Below are positions 52,709 through 61,220 of a stretch of DNA of 64,000 bases, piece after piece. Made by a program: the position numbers and the translations under genes. This DNA is from JAJPHW01 sp963799065 (GTDB taxonomy: Bacteria; Acidobacteriota; Terriglobia; Terriglobales; Acidobacteriaceae). Within the stretch, counting starts at the first letter, position 1, and the number at the start of each line of letters is the position of its first letter. The notes below the pieces were generated by a model that ran no database searches, had not been told where the DNA came from, and saw only the letters and a list, made by a program, of their open reading frames with translations. The stretch lies in contig CAWCVJ010000001.1 of the NCBI GenBank assembly GCA_963799065.1, positions 1,302,001-1,366,000 of the forward strand, written 5' to 3'.

Positions 52709-53035
52709 TTACGATAAGGTGTTGGTGAGCTGAGCGTGGCTGGGTGCCCCGGTCAGTCGAGAAAGTCTTTCCGAACCAACTTCGCGCAATGCGTCAAAGT
52801 CGCGAGCCTCGTTCATCGCCTGCTGAATGGATACCAGGCTGGTGTTGGAGCGGGCTAGTACCAGCGAAAGGTACTTGTGAGCAACCGGACGGTCGGATGG
52901 GTGGATGAGCGCCCACCAGCGCCGAATACATTCGTGAATTTCTTCCGGCGACTTCTCGTCTTCCACTAAAGCATCAATAAGTCTGTAAACTTTGCTCTTT
53001 ACCGCCTGATACGAAACAGAAATTTCCTGGCCCAT
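52709..53035 (-). CDS. Hypothetical protein, 108 aa
   Basis: Start ATG at 53035 (MGQEISVSYQAVKSKVYRLI) with GGAG upstream. Helical, charged, no membrane segment (RLIDALVEDEKSPEEIHECI, RRWWALIHPSDRPVAHKYLS, SNTSLVSIQQAMNEARDFDA). Such small soluble proteins occur in Acidobacteriota but I do not recognise a family. Downstream of it is LysR on the same strand. Confidence 0.6.
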   Translation of the reverse strand: MGQEISVSYQAVKSKVYRLIDALVEDEKSPEEIHECIRRWWALIHPSDRPVAHKYLSLVLARSNTSLVSIQQAMNEARDFDALREVGSERLSRLTGAPSHAQLTNTLS

Positions 53036-53465
53036 GTCGAACGACGCTCCTCTCTGCCACAAGCAATACCGGGGCCAAACTTTTTCCCTGTATTTCCCCG
53101 ATTTCGCGCTTCATTCATTCAATTTATGGAAAGAATAAAGTTTATGTATATGGATTTGCATAGCACATCGCCGTTTGGCTCTCCCCCTTTTTGGAAATCG
53201 ATGGTGATGCCACCACCCTTCTTCTATATGCTGACGATCATATGCTGACGATCAGTACCAGGCTTACCCCTAGGCCCGCTTAGCTCTCGGACAGACTGTA
53301 CCCTTGGCATCGCGTATACGACGATTGGACGAACGCCCCATCGGCCCTAATAGCGTTTGACAGGCCCCGATATCCGTAGCAACATCGCGGTAATCTTTGC
53401 TCTCAGCGGTTCTGCGCCAACCGTTGGAGAACTTTGCAAACCCACTGAAAGGACCAGAACGCATT
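53036..53465. other. Intergenic region with short tandem repeat
   Basis: 430 bp without a supported gene, AT-rich near 53100-53160. At 53226-53253 two perfect adjacent copies of ATATGCTGACGATC occur. Promoters for the divergent genes on both sides should lie here. A 64-aa minus-strand open frame at 53270-53464 is not supported. Confidence 0.5.
53226..53253. repeat. Perfect 14-bp tandem repeat
   Basis: ATATGCTGACGATC occurs twice in direct succession in the intergenic region upstream of the tandem-repeat protein gene. It may be an operator or a replication slippage product. Confidence 0.75.
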
Positions 53466-54668
53466 ATGAAAAGTCAAACGACTACGATCAGCGCTCGACC
53501 TATGCTTGCCCTGCTCTTCTCATTCACATTTGTGGCTGCGATGACCGGCGCAAGAGCGCAGCAATTCACCGTAGCTTATAGTTTCACCGGAGGCGGTGAT
53601 GGCGGAAATCCGCTGAATGGCTTCATCGCGGATGGAGCAGGGAACCTGTACGGCACCGCCAGTGGTGGCGGCGCACTGCACCACGGCGTCTTGTTCAAAT
53701 TCAATCAAGCCGGAGAATCCGTACTCTACAACTTCGCTGGCGGCGATGACGGCGTTAGTCCCCAAGGCGCACTCCTGCGCGACGACGCCGGCAATCTTTA
53801 TGGCACCACATTTTACGGAGGCGCGTCGAACGCCGGGATTGTTTTCGGCGTCACCGCGGCGGGTAGTGAACGCGTGCTTTACAGTTTCGCGGGTGGAGTC
53901 GACGGAGCCAATCCGCAGGCGGGATTAGCAAGGGATTCCGCCGGCAACCTTTACGGTACGACGTCGGCCGGCGGCACCGCGAATAACGGTACGATTTTCA
54001 AATTGTCGCGTCCCCAAAAAAATGGCCAGCCGTGGACCGAGCATATTCTTTACAGCTTCGGCGCGTCCCCGGACGGCGCCACCCCGGTTGCGGGCGTGAC
54101 CTTCGACAAGGCTGGCACCCTTTACGGAACAACGTCCCTGGGCGGCGCGTACGGCTATGGCACCGTCTTTACGCTGTCCTCGTCAGGATCGAATTGGACC
54201 GAGACCATCCTGCATGATTTTCAAGATGGCGACGACGGGGGAGTTCCCTACGCGGGCTTGGTCGCGGACAAAGCGGGCAATCTTTTTGGCGCCGCGACCG
54301 AAGGCGGCGTGGGTAACGTCGGAGGTACTTTGTTCGAATTGAGCCCGTCCGACGGCGAATGGAATTTCAGCACAATTTATTCGTTACCCGGATCGGGCAT
54401 TTCCGGCACCTTCCGCGATGTGCTTCTCGACCCAAAAGGCAACATCTATGCCACCACGCACTGCGATGGTACATACAACGCCGGCACCGTGTTCGAATTG
54501 TCTCCAGGCAACGGCAGATGGAACTACACTCCACTGTACGTCTTCACCGGCGGCAGTGACGGCCTGTATTCATTCAGCAACCTCGCGGTCTCTCACGGCG
54601 CGCTTTACGGCACTACCAATCAAGGCGGTGCCAGTGGCTACGGCGTCATCTTTAAGATCGCCAAATAA
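53466..54668 (+). CDS. Exported tandem-repeat protein, gloeo_Verruco type
   Basis: 400 aa from ATG 53466. Signal peptide MLALLFSFTFVAAMTGARAQ. Eight or so repeats of about 45 residues of the form DGxNPxxGLxxDxAGNLYGTTxxGG (for example NPQAGLARDSAGNLYGTTSA), the choice-of-anchor propeller-like repeat common in Acidobacteriota and Verrucomicrobiota. Probably a secreted beta-propeller; its ligand is unknown. A clear terminator follows at 54702. A second protein of this type is at 59219-60412. Confidence 0.88.
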   Translation: MKSQTTTISARPMLALLFSFTFVAAMTGARAQQFTVAYSFTGGGDGGNPLNGFIADGAGNLYGTASGGGALHHGVLFKFNQAGESVLYNFAGGDDGVSPQGALLRDDAGNLYGTTFYGGASNAGIVFGVTAAGSERVLYSFAGGVDGANPQAGLARDSAGNLYGTTSAGGTANNGTIFKLSRPQKNGQPWTEHILYSFGASPDGATPVAGVTFDKAGTLYGTTSLGGAYGYGTVFTLSSSGSNWTETILHDFQDGDDGGVPYAGLVADKAGNLFGAATEGGVGNVGGTLFELSPSDGEWNFSTIYSLPGSGISGTFRDVLLDPKGNIYATTHCDGTYNAGTVFELSPGNGRWNYTPLYVFTGGSDGLYSFSNLAVSHGALYGTTNQGGASGYGVIFKIAK

Positions 54669-54701
54669 TCTGACCAGAAGCACAATCCGCTTTTCAGTCA
54701 G

Positions 54702-54729
54702 GGCCCGCGTCGTTCGCGGGCCTTATTTA
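54702..54729 (+). terminator. Terminator after the tandem-repeat protein gene
   Basis: GGCCCGCG and CGCGGGCC form a perfect 8-bp stem around TCGTT, followed by TTATTTA, 33 bp after the stop. Confidence 0.8.
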
Positions 54730-55021
54730 TGTTGTCGCCGGAGAGTGATCGCAATGAGTTCTTGCCGCCGATTTGGTAAATCCACTCGTTTCGTGTAGTG
54801 AGTCGTTGCTGCGTGAATCACCTTGGTGCATGTACGAATATCGCTCTGGCATCCGCTGATCTCGCGCCTCCCCGCTTCGCAAATCGACTAATGCTTTGCT
54901 GCTTCCATTGGACCCATCTCCCCTCTTGCATTGACCTTAAGTTACTTTCTTCATCAAATCCCTTTGCTCTAGTGTGGAGTTGTAAAAACTTACGCCAGTG
55001 TTGCACCGAAGGGGCTGAACG
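54730..55021. other. Intergenic region before the DUF1800 gene
   Basis: 292 bp with no supported gene. AT-richer toward its right half; the promoter of the DUF1800/DUF1501 operon is expected here. Confidence 0.45.
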
Positions 55022-56332
55022 ATGGGCAAGCGCAATCACCTTGAGAACTTAATCCGCACGTTCCTCTTGCTGTCGATAGTTATACTAATATCCCTGTTTA
55101 CGGCGTGCGCCGGCGGGGAGGGCGTTGTCAGCCCTGAGGGTGCGTCCGTTGTGCCCAGTAGCTTCCCCGAAGCAACGCCTACGCTTCTGACGATCACGGG
55201 TGCTGAATTCCTACCTGGAGCCCAGGTGTTTTGGAACGGCAAGGCAGTTCCCACCAATTATGTTTCCCCCACCCAACTCACGGTATCGATCAATCAGCCT
55301 ACGCCGGGGAAATTTCCGATCACCGTCACCAACCCGACGCCGAGATCGTTGCCCACAGCCCAGTTGTTTGCACAGGTCATGCCTGGTGACGACGTAGTCG
55401 AAATTCAGAGGGTCAATGGGGCCAGCGTACGGGTGAATGACACTTTAAAATTCTCCACGACGGTCACTGGCACTCTCAACACCGGCGTGACGTGGCAACT
55501 CAATGGAACTTCAGCGGGCAATTCGCAGATAGGCACTTTCGTAGTAAATGCCGGCGGGAGCGTCACTTACACGGCCCCGGCCGTGGTTCCGACTCCCAAT
55601 ACGATAACTCTGACCGCGACCAGTGTCGATAACCCGGCAGACAATGACAATCGGCTGATTGAGATCCTCAATCCGATTCCGACTCTGACTTCTGTTACCC
55701 CGTCAACAACCAATCCCGGCACCGTAAACTTCGTCCTCACTGGATCCAGCTTTGTCAGCGGCGCTCAACTTTTGGTCAACGGCAGCCCCACCACGGTGAG
55801 TTTCCAAAACAGCGGACAGTTGACGGCCTCGGTTAATCTGCCGATCCCTGGCACGTACTATTTTCAAGTGGTCAATCCGGTATCCGGGTTCTGCGGCGAC
55901 CGTGCAGCTCCCCATTACGGCCCGCGGTACTCCGCCCACCCCTCCCGTAACTCCGGCAGCGGCGTCGAGGTTTCTCGATCAAGCTACGTTTGGGGCGACC
56001 TCGGCGGATATTCAGAATCTCTCGACAATCGGCTATCCGGCGTGGTTCAACCAACAGTTCAATGCGCCGCCGGTCTCGCATGTTCCCTATATCGATCAGG
56101 AACTGCAAAGAGATTCGGACCCAGCCACTTTTCAGGGAACGTATGCCGAACCGGGGGTGGCGAGCTGCGCTCCGACGGATCAACCTTGCAATTACTACCT
56201 TTATCAGTTCGCGAACGGAAATATCAGCGACGGCATCTGGCAGAGTTTCTTTATGCAGGCGGTCAACGGACGAGACCAGCTTCGTCAGCGCGTAGCGTAC
56301 TCGCTGAGCCAGTTCCTCGTGATCTCCAATAA
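55022..56332 (+). CDS. N-terminal part of a DUF1800 lipoprotein, frameshifted
   Basis: Reading from ATG 55022: a lipoprotein-type signal (LLLSIVILISLFTACAGG, lipid cysteine in FTAC), IPT/TIG Ig-like domains (TPTLLTITGAEFLPGAQVFW, TLTSVTPSTTNPGTVNFVLT) and an Ig segment (LNTGVTWQLNGTSAGNSQIG). Up to residue 289 or so (55888) this is one protein with the gene that follows; after it the frame reads as non-coding (RAAPHYGPRYSAHPSRNSG) for about 147 codons to the stop at 56332. One extra T in GGGTTCTGC near 55889 would restore the frame. So this ORF's last third is an artefact of the shift. Probable sequencing error, true pseudogene or programmed frameshift cannot be told apart from the sequence alone. 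Confidence 0.75.
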   Translation: MGKRNHLENLIRTFLLLSIVILISLFTACAGGEGVVSPEGASVVPSSFPEATPTLLTITGAEFLPGAQVFWNGKAVPTNYVSPTQLTVSINQPTPGKFPITVTNPTPRSLPTAQLFAQVMPGDDVVEIQRVNGASVRVNDTLKFSTTVTGTLNTGVTWQLNGTSAGNSQIGTFVVNAGGSVTYTAPAVVPTPNTITLTATSVDNPADNDNRLIEILNPIPTLTSVTPSTTNPGTVNFVLTGSSFVSGAQLLVNGSPTTVSFQNSGQLTASVNLPIPGTYYFQVVNPVSGFCGDRAAPHYGPRYSAHPSRNSGSGVEVSRSSYVWGDLGGYSESLDNRLSGVVQPTVQCAAGLACSLYRSGTAKRFGPSHFSGNVCRTGGGELRSDGSTLQLLPLSVRERKYQRRHLAEFLYAGGQRTRPASSARSVLAEPVPRDLQ

Positions 56333-57665
56333 CAACGGAGGCGCAACTCACTGGCAGCCGCGAGGCTTTGGCGCTTACCTGGACGTGCTGGAAAAAGATG
56401 CTTTCGGAAATTTCCGCACTCTGCTGCAAGATGTCACGCTGAACGCGCAAATGGGTCAATTTCTGTCGACTCAGGGAAATGAGGGGCAAAGCTCGGACGC
56501 TCACCCCGACGAAAACTACGCTCGCGAAGTAATGCAGCTTTTCACTATCGGTCTCTACAAGCTAAACATCGATGGCACGCTCCAGTTGGACGGAAGCGGC
56601 AATCCCATCCCGACTTATGGTTTGCCTGATGTTGAGGGACTTGCCGCTGTGTTTACCGGATTTAGCTACAACGTTCCCGCCGGGGCACCCGATAATTACA
56701 CACCAAATTCGTCCGTCGATTGGTCGAACGGTTCAAGCAATGTGGGGCCCGGAGTTGGTTTCGAGCTTCTTCCCATGAAGAGTTATGCCAACCATCATTC
56801 GACCGCCGAGAAAGATTTTCTGGGCGTTGTGATTCCCGCCGGTCAATCCGACCCCGATGCCGATCTCAAGATCGCCCTCGATACCCTCTTCAACCATCCC
56901 AACACACCGCCTTTCGTCTGCAAGCAGTTGATCCAGCACATGGTCACCAGCAATCCAAGCCCGGCGTATGTCCAGCGCGTTGCGACCGTGTTCAAAAACG
57001 ACGGGACCGGTGTTCGCGGGAACATGCAGGCGGTGATCAAGGCAATTCTTTTGGATCCCGAAGCGACCAACGCAGCCGCCGCTTACAACAACAATCAAGC
57101 CGGCAAGGTCAGGGAGAGCTTAATCCGCTATCTCGAATGGGCAAGAGCCTTCAACGCGCAATCGTACACGGGAGTATTTGAGATCGGGACGCCCGAAGCC
57201 CCCGACTATGGATTGGGCGAAATGGCACTGCGCTCTCCGACGGTCTTCAACTGGTTCACCCCGGGTTATATCCCGCCGAATACCAGCATCTCCCAAGCCG
57301 GCCTGGTCTCGCCCGAGCTGCAGATGACCACCGTGGTATCGACGACGGGTTACGTCAATTACATGGAAAACGCCGTGGGTGCTGATGCCACCTCCTTCGA
57401 CAAGGGCGGTCCCGATGTCTATTCCAACTATGTCGATGAGATTCCCCTCGCCAATAACCCTCAGCAACTGATCGATCACCTCAGTCTGCTGCTCTTGGGC
57501 GGAAACATGAGCTCCACTCTCCAGCAGGAGTTGCTGACCGCCCTCAACAGCGTCGCCATCCCCTCGGGAGGTGACCAAACGCAAATCAACCAGGCTCTTC
57601 TGACTCGCGTACAAGTAGCCGTCTTTATCACGGTCGCATCCCCGGAGTTTGCCGCACAGATCTAG
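55902..57665 (+). CDS. C-terminal DUF1800 domain, second half of the frameshifted gene
   Basis: 587 codons from a GTG at 55902, but more likely the continuation of the upstream lipoprotein in the other frame (SAATVQLPITARGTPPTPP joins onto NPVSG). DUF1800 signatures are AAASRFLDQATFGATSADIQ, GRDQLRQRVAYSLSQFLVIS, HPDENYAREVMQLFTIGLYK, FVCKQLIQHMVTSNPSPAYV and MALRSPTVFNWFTPGYIPPN. DUF1800 proteins are exported and nearly always encoded next to DUF1501 proteins; function is not known. The stop is 26 bp before the DUF1501 start, so an operon. Confidence 0.8.
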   Translation: MQLPITARGTPPTPPVTPAAASRFLDQATFGATSADIQNLSTIGYPAWFNQQFNAPPVSHVPYIDQELQRDSDPATFQGTYAEPGVASCAPTDQPCNYYLYQFANGNISDGIWQSFFMQAVNGRDQLRQRVAYSLSQFLVISNNNGGATHWQPRGFGAYLDVLEKDAFGNFRTLLQDVTLNAQMGQFLSTQGNEGQSSDAHPDENYAREVMQLFTIGLYKLNIDGTLQLDGSGNPIPTYGLPDVEGLAAVFTGFSYNVPAGAPDNYTPNSSVDWSNGSSNVGPGVGFELLPMKSYANHHSTAEKDFLGVVIPAGQSDPDADLKIALDTLFNHPNTPPFVCKQLIQHMVTSNPSPAYVQRVATVFKNDGTGVRGNMQAVIKAILLDPEATNAAAAYNNNQAGKVRESLIRYLEWARAFNAQSYTGVFEIGTPEAPDYGLGEMALRSPTVFNWFTPGYIPPNTSISQAGLVSPELQMTTVVSTTGYVNYMENAVGADATSFDKGGPDVYSNYVDEIPLANNPQQLIDHLSLLLLGGNMSSTLQQELLTALNSVAIPSGGDQTQINQALLTRVQVAVFITVASPEFAAQI

Positions 57666-57691
57666 GCATTTAGCTTTAAGAGGATAAACGA

Positions 57692-59119
57692 ATGAACAGG
57701 TTTGATTACTCAAGACGGGCTTTCCTTCGCACTGCATCGATCGCTTCCATGGCCGGAGTCGTGGCCAGTCCATTCCTACTGCGTTTGCAAGCCATGGCCG
57801 CGCAGAGAAGACAGAGCGGAACCGGCTACCGCGCCATCGTCTGTATCTGCCAGGGCGGAGGCAACGACGGCCACAACGTGCTGGTCGCCACCGACTCGGA
57901 ATCCTTCAGCGCGTACACGCAGGCTCGCGCCGGTGCGCCGGGATTGGCCTTCACGCTCGACCAATTGCTGCCAATCACCCCCAAGACCTCGCAACAAGGC
58001 CACACCTTTGGGCTCAACCCTTACTTGCCGGGCGTTCAAGGCCTATTCAACGAAGGACGCGTTGCCTTCATCGCGAACGCCGGAACGCTGATCGCGCCGA
58101 CCACCAAGACCCAGTACAAAAATAACTCGGTTCCGCTTCCGCTGTCGCTGTTCTCTCATGCCAATCAATCGAACGAGTGGCAGTCGATTGCGGCCAACGG
58201 CGGCCTCTCCGATAACGAAGGATGGGGCGGCAGCTTCGCCGATCTGCTTCAGGCAACCAACACGACCCCAGTCTTGACTTGTATCTCGACTGGTGGCAAT
58301 GCCCTTTTCCTCGCCGGCCAGAATTCAACTCAGATCAACGTTTCGACGAATGGCCTAAACCCCATCAGCGGCATTTACAACCCCATTTACGGACAAAGCG
58401 GTCCGACTACGGCGTTGAAGGCCGCGCTTGAAAACAGCGAGTTCAATCTTTTTGCAAAAGAGTATGAAGTCGTTCTGCAACGGTCGATTGCTGTGCAAGC
58501 CCAGTTGGCCGCCGCAATCCTTCCGGCAGGCGACGGCGGCGTGGCCAACCCGCCTGTAGCGAAGGACCCCGAGCCTCCCAATCAAACCATCAACACAACG
58601 CTCGCGACCAATCTCCAGACCGTCGCCCGAATCATGGGAGCGCGAGGCGCGCTGGGCATGACCAACCAGATTTTCTTCGTCTATCACAACGGCTACGACA
58701 CGCATGACGCCGAAGTGATGGCGCACCGTCAGCGCATGAATGAACTCAACCTCGCGCTCACCTACTTCGATGGCCTGATGACCACGATGGGCCTCAGCGA
58801 CGATGTCACCACTTTCACCATCTCCGACTTCGGACGCACCCTGACCTCCAATACAGACGGCACCGATCACGGCTGGGGCAATCACCACATCGTCATGGGC
58901 GGCGCCGTCAATGGCGGAGACATCTACGGCCAGTGGCCCGTCGTCGGCAACGACGCCGAGAACGATGTCGGCTACGGACGCCTCATTCCAGAAATCGCCG
59001 TCGAACAATACGCCGGCACCATTGGCCGCTGGCTGGGCCTCTCCAACAGCCAGATCGCAGGCGTCTTCCCCAACCTCCCCAACTTCGGCAGCAACCCGTA
59101 TCTGGGATTCTTAGGGTAG
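57692..59119 (+). CDS. DUF1501 family protein with Tat signal
   Basis: 475 aa. A twin-arginine signal, SRRAFLRTASIASMAGVVAS (7-26), precedes the mature part. DUF1501 blocks: YRAIVCICQGGGNDGHNVLV, GLNPYLPGVQGLFNEGRVAF, LFSHANQSNEWQS, then YHNGYDTHDAE, FTISDFGRTLTSNTDGTDHG and WGNHHIVMGGAVNGGDIYGQ. The fold is of the alkaline-phosphatase/sulfatase superfamily, but the usual metal ligands are not all certain. Works with DUF1800 by invariable neighbourhood, mechanism unknown. Export through Tat suggests folding with a bound cofactor or metal. Confidence 0.92.
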   Translation: MNRFDYSRRAFLRTASIASMAGVVASPFLLRLQAMAAQRRQSGTGYRAIVCICQGGGNDGHNVLVATDSESFSAYTQARAGAPGLAFTLDQLLPITPKTSQQGHTFGLNPYLPGVQGLFNEGRVAFIANAGTLIAPTTKTQYKNNSVPLPLSLFSHANQSNEWQSIAANGGLSDNEGWGGSFADLLQATNTTPVLTCISTGGNALFLAGQNSTQINVSTNGLNPISGIYNPIYGQSGPTTALKAALENSEFNLFAKEYEVVLQRSIAVQAQLAAAILPAGDGGVANPPVAKDPEPPNQTINTTLATNLQTVARIMGARGALGMTNQIFFVYHNGYDTHDAEVMAHRQRMNELNLALTYFDGLMTTMGLSDDVTTFTISDFGRTLTSNTDGTDHGWGNHHIVMGGAVNGGDIYGQWPVVGNDAENDVGYGRLIPEIAVEQYAGTIGRWLGLSNSQIAGVFPNLPNFGSNPYLGFLG

Positions 59120-59132
59120 GACTGGGCGTGAA

Positions 59133-59174
59133 GGTGCCCCAGGTTCGCGCCGCAAGTTGGCGCTAACCTGGGCC
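59133..59174. repeat. Dispersed hairpin element, family 2, copy A
   Basis: 42-bp element, 35 of 42 bases identical to 60605-60646. CCCAGGTT and AACCTGGG pair (8 bp), then a C/T mismatch, then GCGCC and GGCGC (5 bp) around a 7-nt loop. 13 bp after the DUF1501 stop. Confidence 0.75.
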
Positions 59175-59181
59175 TTAGCCG

Positions 59182-59209
59182 GTGTGGGGCGGGCGCCCTC
59201 GCCCGCCGC
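59182..59209. repeat. Dispersed hairpin element, family 1, diverged copy
   Basis: Same length as the copies at 19112 and 61221, with stem GGCGGGCG / CGCCCGCC instead of GGCGGACA / TGTCCGCC: two A-T pairs are G-C pairs here, so both arms changed together. Followed by a T-rich stretch; sits between convergent genes and may terminate the DUF1501 gene. Confidence 0.78.
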
Positions 59210-59218
59210 ATTTATTTT

Positions 59219-60412
59219 CTACTTACCCGCAGTCAAACTGTAGAGCACGCCGCAGCCGAAGTTGCAAGCCGTGCTCGATCCGCCCGCGAACGTTACTCCG
59301 TAGAGTGCCCCATTCTTGGCCTGAAGCAAGCCTCCGTAAGGATAAGAGCCTTGCCTGCTGTTGAAGTTGTGGATTGTGGTCAGCTTTCCGGTCGCAGTGA
59401 TTCTGTAAACCGTGCCAAAGTTAGGATACTTTCCGTCGTACGAAGCCGTTCCGTAGAAATTGCCATCCGTGGCCTCAATCAACGGCGATATGGGAGTATC
59501 TCCGTCCACGCCGCCAGCAAACGAATGCAATGTAGTCAACGCGCCGCTGGGAGTCATACTGAACACTGTGCCGTAATTGGAAGTCCCGCCTTCTTCTGTG
59601 GTGCCGTAAAAATTTCCATCTTTCGCCTGATACACAGGAGCAAAGGGGAACGCGCCGTCGCTCAATTGAAAGGAATGTAGCGTGGTCAACGTCCCGGTCA
59701 GAGAAATCTTAAAGACCGTACCCTGATTCTGGTTGTTGTACCCATATTCCCAGGTTGTGCCGTAAAGGTTTCCATCTGTTGCCTGGATGAGCCCGGCCAC
59801 TGGAGCCGCGCCGTCCGCCCCGCCGGTAAAAGTGTAGAAAACGGAAAACGTGCCGCTAGTCGTTATTTTGAAAATTACGCCCGAACCGAACGCCCCGCCA
59901 AGCTGCGTCGTGCCATACAGATTTCCGTCGGTGGCCTGAACCAGAGTTCCGGTACCATCGGCGCCGTCTGTGTAGACGAACTCGTGCAGCGTGGTGAGTT
60001 GTCCCGCAGGCGTGATCTTGAAAACCGTCCCGCAGCCAATCGAACAAGCGTTGTTCCCGCCCTGCGAAGTTACACCGTAAAAGTTGCCGTCTGTGCCTTG
60101 GATCAATCCAGCAAGCGGGTTTGAGCCGTTGGTCCCATCGAAGCTAAACAAGGTTTCTTTACCCGCGGGAGTGATCGCGAAAACCGTTCCGCATCCAGTC
60201 GGGCAGGTTCCGCTGCCGCCGTTCTGCGTGGTGCCATAAAAATTTCCGTTGCTGGCCTGGATCAACTGAGCCCAGGAGTAGGCGCCGTCGGCGCCGTCAA
60301 AGCTGCGCGCCTGAAAAGTCTGCGCAGGCGCGGCAACCACGGCCATGGCAGAAAATACAGCGCATATCGCAAAGAGCGCGCACGCTCTCGTCTTGCAGTT
60401 CAATTGCTTCAT
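59219..60412 (-). CDS. Exported tandem-repeat protein, gloeo_Verruco type
   Basis: 397 aa with signal peptide (ACALFAICAVFSAMAVVAAP). Eight or so repeats of the DGxxPxxGLxQxxDGNFYGTTxxGG type (for example NPLAGLIQGTDGNFYGVTSQ), each with GTVFKIT-like strands. Conserved cysteine pairs occur in the blades near CPTGCG, CSIGCG and CNFGCG. Same family as the protein at 53466; the two bracket the DUF1800/DUF1501 pair. Probably a secreted propeller of unknown ligand. Confidence 0.88.
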   Translation of the reverse strand: MKQLNCKTRACALFAICAVFSAMAVVAAPAQTFQARSFDGADGAYSWAQLIQASNGNFYGTTQNGGSGTCPTGCGTVFAITPAGKETLFSFDGTNGSNPLAGLIQGTDGNFYGVTSQGGNNACSIGCGTVFKITPAGQLTTLHEFVYTDGADGTGTLVQATDGNLYGTTQLGGAFGSGVIFKITTSGTFSVFYTFTGGADGAAPVAGLIQATDGNLYGTTWEYGYNNQNQGTVFKISLTGTLTTLHSFQLSDGAFPFAPVYQAKDGNFYGTTEEGGTSNYGTVFSMTPSGALTTLHSFAGGVDGDTPISPLIEATDGNFYGTASYDGKYPNFGTVYRITATGKLTTIHNFNSRQGSYPYGGLLQAKNGALYGVTFAGGSSTACNFGCGVLYSLTAGK

Positions 60413-60827
60413 GGGTTCTCTATTCAGCCATCAGGAATCGTTCGCAGCTCGGGCACTCCGAAGCGTACCGCGTAACGTGCTTCAACTTTCGAAGTAAAGG
60501 AATGATATCCGATAAACAGTCCGAGCAGTGTGGCATTTAGACCACTTTGGAAAATAAAGCGATCCGCGTTAAGAATGAAGAAATACGACGAAGGAGTCTA
60601 AGATGGTGCCCTAGGTTCGCGCCGTTCGCTGGCGCTAACCTGGTCTATGAGACTCCTCCGCATCTGCGTGGGGAGAGCCGCCCTCGGAGTCCGATTCGGA
60701 TCCCTCGTAAACAAAAAGCGTCAAAAGCTCACAGTGCTCGAACCACACGCAGGAGTACAATCTTGGCAATTCCCGTCGCGGCCCAACGCGAATTGCGGAC
60801 CCGGCTGGAATTTTGAGGAGGTCTGCC
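60413..60827. other. Intergenic region with family 2 hairpin element
   Basis: 415 bp with no supported gene except the repeat copy at 60605-60646. A strong AAGGAG at 60591-60596 stands before ATG GTG CCC TAG (60603), a four-codon frame that ends within the repeat copy; it may be chance or a gene start interrupted by the element. Confidence 0.45.
60605..60646. repeat. Dispersed hairpin element, family 2, copy B
   Basis: 42 bp, same order of arms and loop length as the copy at 59133-59174. The inner GCGCC / GGCGC arms are unchanged and the outer arms keep pairing with one wobble; loop bases differ. Confidence 0.72.
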
Positions 60828-61202
60828 GTGAGCCCGCTCATCCCCTGTCTGTTGGTTCTCTTGCTTGGCCTGAGTCACTTCTGCGCTGCGGAAGTTTTGC
60901 CCCAAGTTTTCGGTCATGCGCTCTTTTTCTGGGCGCCGCAGACTCATATGCCCACCAAGCATGGAAATGTATGGTCGCCTCCGCAGGGCGACGATCAATT
61001 CGGCCCTCCGATGCCGCAACCCCGGATCAAACTGGATGCAGCGCAGTTGCAACGCGAAGCCAAGGAACTGCTCGATCTCTCGCAATCCGTGCAAGCCGAC
61101 ATCGACGCCGTCAACAAAGGACTGTTACCGAAAGACGCAGCCGAAAAGCTGAAACGAATTCAAAAGCTGGCCAAGCGCCTGCGCGGCGAGATCGCGCCGT
61201 AG
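60828..61202 (+). CDS. Small exported protein, 124 aa
   Basis: GTG at 60828 with GAGGAGG (60815-60821) just upstream. Signal peptide VSPLIPCLLVLLLGLSHFCA, then EVLPQVFGHALFFWAPQTHM, a Pro-rich loop, and a C-terminal helix (DAAQLQREAKELLDLSQSVQ and AAEKLKRIQKLAKRLRGEIA). No domain recognised. The strong ribosome site and signal make it likely real; it could be a small secreted or periplasmic protein. Confidence 0.7.
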   Translation: MSPLIPCLLVLLLGLSHFCAAEVLPQVFGHALFFWAPQTHMPTKHGNVWSPPQGDDQFGPPMPQPRIKLDAAQLQREAKELLDLSQSVQADIDAVNKGLLPKDAAEKLKRIQKLAKRLRGEIAP

Positions 61203-61220
61203 TCCTGCGTAACGGGGAGC

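Noticed and set aside
53270..53464. 64-aa minus-strand open frame in the 430-bp gap
   Set aside because: No ribosome site, no family pattern, and no support from neighbours.
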